Assembly: GCA_037976565.1 (NCBI GenBank)
Contig: CP137675.1
Coordinates: 30,641,820 to 30,705,819 of the forward strand
Length of the DNA: 64,000 nt
DNA from: Mesocentrotus franciscanus
Lineage: Eukaryota > Echinodermata > Echinoidea > Camarodonta > Strongylocentrotidae
Direction: 5' to 3'
Shown: piece by piece, positions 34,307-47,300 of the stretch
Position numbering within the stretch: the stretch's first letter is position 1
Layout of the letters: every line of letters starts with the position of its first letter
The notes under the pieces: generated by a model
Told to the model about the DNA's origin: nothing
What the model saw: the letters and a program-made list of their open reading frames with translations, nothing else
Databases searched by the model: none
Program-made: the position numbers and the translations under genes

Positions 34307-34448
34307 TCAGAAGTCTTTCTTGAGCGAATTGTCTAGGTCGACAAAGAACTCAATGAGATTGTTTGGTAGTGCAGACTCAACCAGCGATTGGGGCAGCATT
34401 CCGCAGAGATCCGTTTGTACTATGTTCACCACACGAGTCTTGTTGCTC
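34307..34448 (-). CDS. STARD5-like: START gene terminal coding exon
   Basis: Encodes ATKTRVVNIVQTDLCGMLPQ, then SLVESALPNNLIEFFVDLDN, then SLKKDF and TGA at 34309-34307. It forms the last strand and the long C-terminal helix that closes the START pocket. Two acceptor AGs lie 4 bp apart (at 34453 and 34449); only the second keeps the frame with the previous exon. Length from that point matches the family. Confidence 0.92.
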
Positions 34449-37300
34449 TCCCTATTCAAGAAGAAAGACAAAGCATAAACCAATTATTATTTATTAGGAG
34501 AGGGGCGTTTTCTATCGGGGGTGGGGAGGGGGTGGGTAGAAAAAAATTGCTGACTAGGTGGTTGACCCACATCCAATATCCCATCGAAAAGAGGTCCAAA
34601 AATAAATTGAAAGGAAAGATTAAAAAGGTCCCGAGTTCTGTTACTGTGCCGATAGGAAATATAAATAAATTCCTGAAATCAAAGAGAATAACTTCCTCAT
34701 ATTTTAAACTTACTGTAATACATCAGCTGTACATGTAGCTAGAAAAATTATTGATATTCGCCCGGTGACTTGTAGACAATAATGGTCAGGGATTAATGGG
34801 GTGTTTCACTCATAGCGCCCCCTCTAGCTCTGCATACGGGGCAGTTTACACAACAGCAACAAAGGTTAGAAAAATAGAGTAATTGGGCTGGATCACTGTC
34901 CCCATTACTCCAACTATGATGTCTCACATGAAGGCAAATCCAGATAAAAACAAAATGGACCATGTCCCTCTTTCTATGAAGAATACAAATCAGTTCCTAC
35001 GCTACACAGTTATAAAGGTGTTCTAGAACAGTGGAAGCTAATTCATATACAACATAAAAACGCGATTGGTATAATCTTGAGATGTTTTTTCAATCTTGAT
35101 ATGTATTTCCGAAATAATAATATGATTGCTCTTGCGCTTTAAGGTATTCGGACTATTTATACAGACCAAACAGGCTTCGTGTATGTCTATCCATCGTCTA
35201 TATGACAAAAACGTGCCTTCAAGTGACATGATATATTCGGTTGATGTTGAGGGGTATACTCTTTCTGTTTTGAGAAGGACATAGGTATTTCTGCCTTGAT
35301 CCGCGGACCAGAGCGGATAAAGAAAAGGTGCTTGTATATAACACATTGAGATATGGATATTATTTTGTCTAGTGTATCATAGCTTACAACAAGGATAAAT
35401 GTTATTAGGTATGTATATCTTCGCCTGAGGCGCATTCCGCCTTATTTCGATTCGGGGTGGTCGAAGCTAGCTCCAAAGAATCCTTCATGACAGCTTGGTT
35501 CTATGATTGAAATAAAAACAAGTCTTTCCCTCGATGATTCACGCTATTTTTGTGAGCTTCCCCTCTCGCCCTCGACCCTCCTACTACATCCCGTTTGCGC
35601 TTAACCACATGCCATAACAAGGAAATCTGCACGTAGTTAAAGATCAAAGGAAATGTCTTGCTTCCCAGTACTTAGTGGGAGGGAACTCCTCATTCTTGAA
35701 GCTGTCAAAGACTTACATCGCGACCTTACCCCCTTGACAAGAATTTGTAGCATTTGACAAATTCCTTTTGAACGAGAGTGGAAGGAGCCTACGTAAGATG
35801 CAAGCCTACGCTTTCCTCTAAATATCTAGTCAAATATTGAGCCAAAAATTGTTACCTAGCCCCTTAAAGCGGTGCTCTTTAAGTCAGCCCACAACTTTCG
35901 GAACTCTTGATTTGTCATCACCAAGACACCATAGCTATTCGTGCGTAAACTCACATCTTGAGTCAAAATGAATCAGATTTGAGAGACGCGCACGGAAACA
36001 TGAACATGAATCCGCATAAAAGACATGTACTGATGTTATTAGCCCGCTCAAGGACAGACCCGTTTTTAATTAAGCCGCTATTCGCTTTATTTGGCGGGAA
36101 ATCCGCAGCGGGATTCCTCTAGCTTCAATCAATTTCCTTCCAATCATCCTTCCACAAGCTTTCCATTTTTGTCTATTTTAAGATTCACCTTTCATTTCAA
36201 TATATTTGCTTAAATTCCCCATTCAAGCTTTATCATGGCATTATTCAACTATCATCATCGACTTATTATCTATCTGTTGCCTTCATTTATTGGCTTTATA
36301 CATCCTCTTTGTGTGTTTTGTCTTTATAGCTTTTCCTCTTTATGTCTGGATGTGTACGACTGTATGATTCATTTCCACTAAAGCATTAATCTACGATATT
36401 TTTCATAAATAACACACTGACTGAGGGGCGGGGGGACTTGCCCATTCGACACCCGTTTCAGACTATACAGTATGCTTGTTAGTGAATTTGTAAATATGAT
36501 GACACTTAATACCAGAGTAGGCACATGTTGATGAAATCAAATAAAAAATAATCACTTTGAATCGTAATGTTTTGGAAATATTTTGGCAAAACTCGTGGGA
36601 AAATATATCCAACCCATTCAAAATGTTTTATATTCGCCCCAGCCATTAACCAAATACTCATTGGAAGTTTGTATAGATACGTGGCCTCATTCTACAAAAG
36701 GGGATTTCTGTTCAAATTTCTGTTTAGGGGGCATATTAATGATCAATACATGTAAATTTAGTGGCCTATTCAACTTAACTTGCCCTGCAATATTGGTCGG
36801 AGTTTCCTAAATGGAAAGGAATCTTTCGAATTGTCTCTAACTTTGTTCCACTTGTATCACAGCATACATGTTTCTTGGTTTTAACTTACTGATTTCATGA
36901 TTTGGTACCAATTTATCTGCAAGAACAAATCCAGGAATACAAACCCGCACGAAATTTACGGTCATCTTCACAATTAAACCTTGTGTCTACTTCGGTGTCA
37001 ACTCTTTCTTATGGTCATCGCTCTTTTTGCACAGCTTCTGCTGAATTTTGGAACAAACTACCTTTACATGTCAAAAACTGTCAAACTGTCAACCAATTAA
37101 AAACTTGTCTGAAGACACATTTATTCAAAATTGCTTTTGATGATTAACTTACTCTGTTCACATTGATGTATATTTCATTATGTATTGTAATTTTTTGTTT
37201 TTTTGATGTTGTTTTATTTAATATGACTGTAATTGATTGTCATTTTATTTTGTTTGTTATAGCGCTTAGAAACTTCGGTGGAAAGCGCTTTATAAGCACC

Positions 37301-37395
<95 letters not shown>

Positions 37396-38272
37396 GTGTC
37401 CGTTACATCCGTGGTTAACTTTCCGATGAATTTCAGCGTGAATTACTGTAAGAAACTTTGAATCAGTCATCTGTCTGTGCCTAAAGCTCGTTGCACACCA
37501 GACGTTATTTCGACTGCGTTATTATCTGCGCTGATCAAAGCTACACTATTAATCCGTGCAGCTGTAATTGCAACATATCGCTTGTACCTTTTACTTTTCA
37601 TTCATATTTTTTCCAATCACGATATCACTCTTACATACATGGCGCTTCAAAAGCCGTGGCAGTCGCTGACGCAGACTTACGTCAAAAAATGACACAGTCT
37701 TAAGTCAGCAAATGACGCCTCGTGTGCAACTGACTTCAGTGAACTGTGGAAATGCTATAACTGTTTCAAAATTACCCATCTACAGGGGAGCAGAAGGTGC
37801 CCCCGTGGTAGTTGACCCCCCTGACGAAGCCGTCAACGGGCGGTCTATCTTTCCTATCCACGCTCCGTGAGCTGGTGGCTACGATCCCGCGGTCCGGGTA
37901 GCGCCTGACCGTGATCAGATCAACGAAGTCCCGCGATGCGATCAGGCCCATGGCGGCGCTGTGTGTCGCTGATCGGGCGATGATGAGATTCTGGATTTGG
38001 GATGTGAGAAAAGGGATAGGGGAGAAGTAAGAGACAGAAAAAGAAAAAGAAAAAGAAAAAGAAAGAGAGAAAGAGGAAGAGGAAGAAGAGAAAGAGAAAT
38101 AGAAAGAAACAGGCACATACAAAGATAAAGAGATAGAGAAAAGGACATACAATGAGAGATTGAAAAGTATGACAGAGAGAGATACGGTGACAGAGAAACA
38201 GAGGAGAGAGGTAGTGGATGGCAAGAGAAAGAGATGAAAAGAAAGGGCGAGGATAGTGAATATATAAAAAAA

Positions 38273-38305
<33 letters not shown>

Positions 38306-41300
38306 TACGTTAATAATTAATTTTCTGAAAATATTTTAAACAATAACATTTTTGTGTAAACTGCCAATGGACGACTACGGCTTGCCTCGATACCGCTCGT
38401 GCACGCTGACGGCGGCAGGCTATCTATCTATCTTTCTATCTATCTATCGAGAGAGAGAGGGAGTGAAAATGAAAGAACAGTGAGATCCTCTAACCTTACA
38501 ATCTCGGAGTTCAAATCCATGATCACTTCTATAATTCGTTTAGTGTAGATGCTCTATCCCTCGGGGAAGAGCTGGTTTCGGCAACCCATAATTGTATCAA
38601 CACCAATCCGCCTCGAAGCGTTGACTTTACGCGACTACAACCCTTATTCCGGCTTTGCCTTTTCAGTCTTTCCATTAGATCGCAGATACCTTCAAGCTAC
38701 AGCACATGTTAGGAAAGATGGGCTTCTGAAATCATACATTAGGAACCTACGGCGAATTAATATGGTTTGCGATACAGACAGACCGTCATTGGCTTTACTT
38801 AAAGCATGCGAGTTCAACGTCTTGATAAAAAAGAAAGTGATAGTCAAATAATTATTATCTCTGAGAAAGTCTCAATGGAATGCTCATGAAAATGAACTTT
38901 TAAAAAAAGTATCAGTTTAATATGAAATTCTTATAAATGATAACTCTACGTTGTATTCAATAACGATAGGTCTACAAGGCAACCACACTGTTCTGCAAAT
39001 ACAGACATGATTAATTATGTAACCCAGGTCCAGTACTCTCACATCATAGTTTTTTAAAACCATTTTTGAACGCAATTAACTAATTTATACTAACGTAAAT
39101 ATAGCATTAATGGAGGTTTTTTCATGGAATATTTAAGAACTGATGCATTCTTACCATTTTATCAACGTGAAAATAAAAACATGAATAAAACAGACTGCTC
39201 TTTCATTAGGATGAAATACACAAAATTGTGCCTTTTTGAAATCATCATTAGTGACGGATATTGAAAATTTGTCAATGATGTACTCTTCGCAAGAAAGTTT
39301 GCTAAAGCGCGGCTGACTCATCCGTGGTTAAATGAAAAAGGAAAAAGGAAAAAAAAATGTTTGTGGGATATATCTTGACATGCATGTGAGCGTACTTTGC
39401 ACTGTCTGCGTACTAGATTAGTCTGCTATCCAAGGCCAAAGCTGGGCATCCGAGGAGTTATAAAAAGACTTTGGAAGCATCAAGACATACCAGATTGCTA
39501 ATCCAAGCACAAATGCGAGAGATCGGGAGCTTCTTTGCGCACGCAATTAGATTAGACGAAGAATCCCTAATCTAGAAAATTGATGGAACTAAAAACCATA
39601 TATCTGAGCGAGCTGAGGCAGAGAAAGAAGAACTAATGAGGGAGAGCAGGATGAGAAAGAAAACGAAGGGATTTATGGAGATAGGAAAGGGGAAAAGAAA
39701 GAGTGAAGGAGAAAGTACGAAGGAAAGAGAGAGAGAGAGAATGGGAAGAGAGAGGTAGAGAGAGGTACAGAGAAGAGAGATGGAAAAATGGAAATATAGA
39801 GAAAAAGATAGAAAAATGGAGGAATAAAGAGAGAGAGAGAGAAGCAGACAGTGGTACAAAGAGAAATAAAGAATAAGAAAGAGAGAGAGTGGGGAGTATA
39901 TACGAAGACAAATTCCTCGAAACGAAAAGAATCACATAAACATGGAAACAAAAGATATGACTTTAACAAAAAGCAGCATAAAAATAGACGAGTTGAGAGT
40001 TGATAAAGGGCGATGAGAAAGATGGAGGAGAAGAGAAGGGAGGATTACTGGTAAGCCAACCCCCAACCATTCCCATCTCGCTTTATGCGATCGATGCCAT
40101 GCGCAAGATGTATTTCGGTTTAGGAAAATGATATATTACCGCTGCCCTAAATTAGAAGAGCAACCGCGGCGATGTTCGATGAAAATCCTTTTTGATTTAA
40201 TTCAGAAATATTGGGTGAATGTTTTCCGCAGATCGTACATGAAATGTCACGTCTGGTCATAAGGGCAAACAGTGCTAGCCAGAGTTGAACATCTTTTCTA
40301 AACATTGGCCGGGTTCAGCGAGTCGATGGCCCTACACATCTGGCCAACACAATACCATTTTGTTGGTGCCCTGTTGATGTTTCGTTCTCCATTCCCTTTG
40401 CTTCTTCCTTGATAGACACATATTTGTACAAACTATTACACATACCCACCCTCACCCACACGCACGGCACACCATTTTTTCTTTTTTTTTCACAGACGTC
40501 CTTTGTTATTACCCATGCTTTCTGTGTTATAATTAAGATGACGATGATGATTCTTGACAATTTGACATAACAAAATATTCAGCCTCTAATATAGCTTACA
40601 TTCGATTAAGAAGTAGCTACCTATATCCATCTCCTAAATAAATTAGAATTACAGGGTCATTCTTAAACCCAGCGATGCAGAAGTTGGATAAAAGGAGTGA
40701 CTTATATTAGATGGGGAAAAAGTACGAGCAAAACGAAAGAGCATGAATCATAAATGAGATAAGTAAACTATAACGGAGATAAACTGTGAGAACAATAATA
40801 ATTGTTTTATTAAATTCACACACACACACATACACTACGCAGTGCAGAAGACAGATTCATTTGTTGGTTCCGGCTACATCATTGTACATTTCCCTAACGT
40901 TCTAAATAGATTTGAAAATTTACGATGTGACAAAAAGTGCGAGACATAGTTCGACCAAACACTGGTTATACCGTCTGTTCTTATAGATGCGAGTCTAAGA
41001 TGAGATACGCAGATATAGACCGGGTAAATCACTCAAATTCAAATCAATTTGTCTTGGCATTTCTCTCCTGCCCTTCCACTATGTAGTACTATTCGCCAAG
41101 TTTGCCCCATTAGTGAAGAGAAGTCGCATGGAGTCATATCATACCGGTGTTAAAATGAACGGAGTTGCTATACCTTTTATAATGATGATCTGCTGATCCT
41201 GGAAAATGGGTGCTCCGACATTTGCTCGGCGACAATTATTGTTCCGGGCTTTTTATATTGTCAAAGATATAAGTTTAGGTTGCTATCGGAATACAAGTAA

Positions 41301-44300
41301 GGTTTAGATTAAGGGTTAGGGCTGCAGTTGGGTGAGGTACGTGAGGTACAGTGTTTGACATGGTTGGTGTATGAATTTGATCGCGGATTACTTACCGCAG
41401 GAGCATGTGTCGCACAACCAAAAATAGGGATCAGTTGGTCAGCCCAGTGCAGTACCATAAATTGGAGACATTCATAATTCTCTTTTAGAGAGACAACTGA
41501 CCAAGCAATCTAATTGTCATTTGGTATTCAGCCAATTCGTCCAATGCCCACCTCGTCTAATCTCATTTCGGCTACATCTATACTTCGTCTACAGTCATGG
41601 TAGTGTCACGATCATTTCGTCTAATTTTTCTTGAACCTCCGAGTAGTTCGTGTATTGCCTGCCAATGCTAAATGTTGGGCTCATCCGTTATTGCCCTATG
41701 GACTGTGGTATAAAATCCACTCGGTATGACCACAAAAAAAAAATAGATTCAAGAACAGAAATTGTCTGCAAAGTGCCAAAGATGTACTTCCTCGGACCTA
41801 AATATTACAAAAACAGTTAGTATACCATATATACAAGAATTAGTAGTCCAAATGGTGATGGTGATAAGATGTACTTCTAAAGTCTACTCCTATTCCTTCC
41901 TTTTCCTGGCGGGATGGATTTCTTGATTTGAATGTTTGCAAAAAAATGCTTATGGCGAACAAATTGATATCACAAAGACATTCATTCTATATCTAAACAA
42001 AGTGCATAGCGGCCTGCTTTGTGCATCAGTATAGATCACATCATATGAAACGGGAATAAATCAAAATCTGATGGACTATGAACATGGATACGGAAAGGCT
42101 TTGAACATATTGGAATTCGCCATAACACTCGTTTCATGCCATTTCGGAGAAGAAATTCAATTTCCAGGTTTCGAGAGAATTAGGGTGATTTGCAAGATGA
42201 AAACAATAACATTGATGTATAGGAACGGAACACATTTACGACTCCAATCCATGCTCTGTGCAATAAATGGAGAGGCATAATATTTAGCTTTCCTGTGTGT
42301 ATATATATATATATATACCGCGTAACATTCAACGTTTGTTCTCTAGCAATACTGTCCAATAGGCATAAAATTGCAATAACATGCGGTCGAAACGAAATAA
42401 TAAATTCAACGGAAAATTATGTTTGATTATTTCTAGAACGGGTTTTATGAATCGCAGGAAGTTTAGATTGGCGAAAAGAAAAACAATCTCCTGAACGATC
42501 GAGCCAAGTACGATGTTATTTAAAACAAAAACAATTTTAGCATCTCTCTAGGTATTCGTATACATGATAAAACTTCGAAAAGCATCCTTGAATGCTTAAG
42601 AGCAAAAACGAATTTATTGTGTCCTTCCTTTTCTACTAAAGCACGTGGAGAGTATTATTAAAAAAAAAATTAAAAAAACAATTTATTTTTAAATGATTTA
42701 ATTTAATTAACTTTAAAATGTCTTCAATTCTATATGAATGTTAGAGGATATCCAAACTTCTGGACTTCTGGTTATGAGGAAATAAATTCACATAGAAACA
42801 AATTATACATAAACTTAAGGCATTATTGATATTATCTGCCATATGATTGCAGTACAAACTTTATACAAAATAAATGTGCAATACAAACCAAAAAAATGAA
42901 AATAGAGGATATCGAGGTAAAGGTGTGATCAAGTTTTCGTTTTTTTTTCTGGGCGAAACATTACTTCTACTGCATGAAAAAAACAATAAGCAAATACCGT
43001 TAGTACCGTTATAACAGATTTCTTCCTACTTTGTTCTCTTTGTATCCAATGGGCAGCAAAAAATACTAAAACTTTTGATTTGGGAATAGAAAAAGAGGGA
43101 GAGAGAAAGAGAGAGAGAAAAAGAAACAATTACAAAATATTAATAAAAAGTGAAATCAAGTCATAACTAATAATAATTACCTCATTTATATTTTCGATAA
43201 CTTCTGATTCTTTGACGTTCTTGTCCCATTTTCCTCTTAGACCCTTTGGTGATGGAAGTATATAATGAATGATCTTCTCAGGAGGGGCATCTATCGTGCA
43301 TTCTGCTCTGTATCTGTATCAGGTGATAGTAAAAAATAACAAAAAGACGATTAGTAAAATAGTAAAATATTAGATCATCAATATTATCATCTGGGGTCAT
43401 ATTTCCCCTTATTTCCAGCTTCATAAACTAATTATCAACTACATCACATCGTCTTCATACTTAATAGCGTATCTATGGTGTGGTGGGGAGGGGAGGTGTG
43501 CCCCAGTCGAATGGTGAACAAAAAACAAGATACAGAATAGCAAAAACAGAAAACTAGATTTTTAAAAAGGGAGGGAGAAAAAAGACGATAAAATACAATA
43601 TGACCCCTGCATCCTCCTCTAATTGATGGGCCTAGTTAATTCCCATCTCCATCGAGTAAGACCGGTGCCCCCGTCCCCTCCATACTGCCAAAAGCAAAAT
43701 ACTTTTAAAATACTTAATTTCACATAATGACTGTGGTAATAATACAATTACATGTCTATTTACAAAATTTGAATATCGAAGTGATCAAGTGAATTAGTGC
43801 ACACTGACAAAGAAAGAGTACCCACCCTTTGAAATATCACAATGATCTCCATTCTGCTGTAATGGATACCATAAAAGAGTTTTAACAGTTTTCCTAGAAT
43901 TTCAAGTTTAATACCACCTCTCCTGGATATTGTGAGTCATTATGCCTTAAACAAAAGAACGGCCTTGTACAATACATCTCCAAATCCAGCAGAATTAATA
44001 TTTCATTTCCACGTCTAATTCCAATGAAAAACTGCTCGTAAAAGAGCAATAAAACAGCCCTGAACGTGGCTATTCACCTCCGGCAATTTCTTTTTCCACG
44101 CTTCCTCCATCAGAACACCCACATTAGACAATGTTGATTCCCAATATATTACACAAATTAGCCTTGTACTAGAGTCGTGCATCGCAAACACACAACAAAA
44201 CAGTAAATGCTAGTCAGATCGGCCTATATTAAAAGCAAGGCTATTCGATGGTACTGTAATTATGATGATAGTGAGAGCCTAATTGTTAGAAATCAGCAAG

Positions 44301-47300
44301 AAAATACACGATAGAGTACGGTTAGGCAAGCGTGAAGGTTAAATGTGCACTTATTGCCGACAAATATCGCACGCCCCACTTGTGAAATGTCTTTAGACAG
44401 TTCGGGTGCTATTATTTAGTATTAATGAACGGCGAGGCAGTCGTGCCTATAATGCGAACAAACCGTGTTGCCTTTGTGCATTTTTTGGCCGTAATATGAG
44501 AAAATTAAGAATGTCCCTATACCCAATAGCAATAATTGGTGTGTAATATAAAGTAGTTGATGAAGTTCCTTGTTTGTATAATCATGTCCATTTGAAAATG
44601 ACCTTTGCTGGATTTGACCATGCAGGATCAGCAGCAAAAAAAGTATAATGCAATATCGCTCGTGACAAGTTTATGGCGTCACACGTCATGGCAACTTTGT
44701 ATGATTGCTGGCATACATAATAATAATGCAGAAAACGCCTCTGGTCATTTCATAGTCACTTCTCAAGCGAAAATGATCTCAATTTTAAGAATTAAATGAA
44801 GGGAGACATTTCAACAGTGGCGTTGTTCCATAAATATCAAGCACTAAAGTTCTGGTTAGGTCTACTAGAATTAATTAATTTAACTATTAACCTTTAATAC
44901 GAGGGTGTCAGATCACAAAATAAAAACCACACGAAACATTATACCCTCTTTGGAAAGAGATGTAACGGCACTTAATTTATTGAAAATGCTAAGCATATTA
45001 ATGTTTTGTAAGCAGAATAATTATTTTAGACTAAAGATTTATCTCCTCGTTATTCCCACTTTCATATCATCATTACAATGAATAAAATGATATATTGAAG
45101 GAAAAAAAGAAGAAAAATTCCTTTAAGTTTAAGATGAAAACAAAACATTTTCGATCAAGTAATTGCTAGTCATGGGGAAGTATTTGCTTGCAAGAATAAC
45201 GCTGCTAATTTTGTTTGCTAGCAATTGCTAGCTTTTCGCAAGTTTAGTGAATTTGAATGTGAAATGTAAATGTTACGTTTATGCATAACGGATTGTTTCA
45301 TTCCCAGAATTTAGGTGGAGAAGCAAGATGGAGGACCCACACGCAAATACCCACAGATCATTGATAAATGCCTGTAAAAGCATGAAAACCATTGTATCAT
45401 TAATGTAAAGGTCATAATTATTAGGAACCGATATCTCGTCATTAAATCAAATATTCCTTTCAAAACATGCCATAACATGACATTTTCAGAATGTTCTCGA
45501 AACAAAATCCATGGATAACTATCTAGGTTTGATACCAATAATCTGGTCTTTGAACATACGTCAATCGGTATTAGTGAAGTACCGAGATAGCTGCTTAACA
45601 TTCCCTGACAACCGACGGTAGCCTAGCAACGGAGATTTCAATAAAAATCAACTAGTGCGCCCTTGACTTTCGATGATATCTTGATCGCGGGATCAGACAA
45701 CCTTGGCTGGGAAAATTTGATTTTTATTACACCGGGATCAATACCAATTTAAGGTATTTGTGTTTTATCAGTCATCAAAACATCTCTTCCATGTAATTTG
45801 CATGATTTTACGTTTCACTGAGATACACTAACACAGAGGGTATTTGAAAACAGACAAGTTGTTATTAATTCCTGTCTAGTACGCTGATATCAGAACTGTT
45901 TATACGGTGAATAGTTTATTTTCATGAAAACAAACTATATGAAAAAGCTCATAGAAAACGAGGTTGAAGTACTTATTTGCTTGATATTCGGAATTAAGAA
46001 ACATTTATTCGATCATTTTAGTTAATATGACCGCACATTTTGCTGCTCTCTGGATAAAATAATTCCTGAATCGAATTAAATTAAAGCTATATATGTGACA
46101 TTCCTTAGGTTTTCACTTGATGAATTGAGTTGCCTTTCTCAGAATAAAAATGTAGAATGGGGGCTTGAATTATGTAGCTATTTTTCTCGTCTGTTTTTTG
46201 TGGGTAAGGGTGTGAGGCGTATGTGCGCGTGTGTGTGGGAGGGAGCTCTCCATGCAAAATGTGTCGACCGATATTTACGGGTACGCATTACAATATTTTC
46301 ATACATGTATGACAGACTCTATTGTAGGGATAAGTATTACCGAAAAGGGGGAGGTGGAATGAGGAGGAGGTTCTTTTCCCATACCCCCCCCCCCACACAC
46401 ACACACACACACACATCCTTCGGGCTTAGCTGGTCCTTGTGATCTTTCCAAGGGAATATCCTTCCCATCAAATCGTTGATATTTGCAAAAAGTCAAGGTA
46501 AGCATATTATGCACACATCCACTAAACAAGACAAAACGAAAGTAGAGAAAAAGACGAAAAGCAAAGAAAAGTCTATCATTGTTACTTCATGCACATGGAA
46601 AAATGGCGCCTCGGTTAAGGCGCCACCGCCAGCCATGCAGGAGACACGATGAGCATGTATTTGAAACGTAACAAGACGAACGAGATGCACTTTGTTACTT
46701 TCTAATGTAGTTAAATCAGTGCAAGAATTACAAACGTGAAGAATTGTGGTTTGGACATGTTATCTTTGTTGTGGATGTGTGACCATGGTGAATTTTATAT
46801 CATTTTAAAGCTGGGAATCTCCTCTTTTAGAATGAGACATTAACTATAAAATCGCATCTTGCTACTCTTTGATGGTTTCGTGGTGCTGGGTAACATATAT
46901 TATAATGATAATGAGATGACGTGTGTGGGTGTTTGTTTTGTGCGTGTGTGTGTGTGTGTGTTCGGTCTTTACTGCTCATATATCGATTAGGAAAAAAATA
47001 TTTACGTCTGCGGACCGACCTTAACATCACAATCCGAAAGATGAAGCTTGGACGCGGCTCAGGAATACCAAAACAAACATGTACGAATAATGTTGTTAAA
47101 TTTATAGGCTACTTGGCGCTTTTTGGAAGAAGTAACAACTGAATTATTCATACCCCTTGTATATTTTTTTGGTGTTTTTCTTAACTCAAGAATGAAAGGT
47201 GGACTGGTTGAATTAGGGTATTTGTTGAATAATTTTAGATGTAAGCTTTAAAGGTACTATGTCCCATTTGCAGGCCAAAAAAATGAAAAGGTTAAATTCC

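Noticed and set aside
37163..37470. Poly-Ile frames
   Set aside because: They come from the TTA run at a LINE 3' end.
45311..45601. 96-codon minus-strand frame starting MLSSYLGTS
   Set aside because: Hydrophobic and non-repetitive, but there are no splice partners, domain or homology that I can see.
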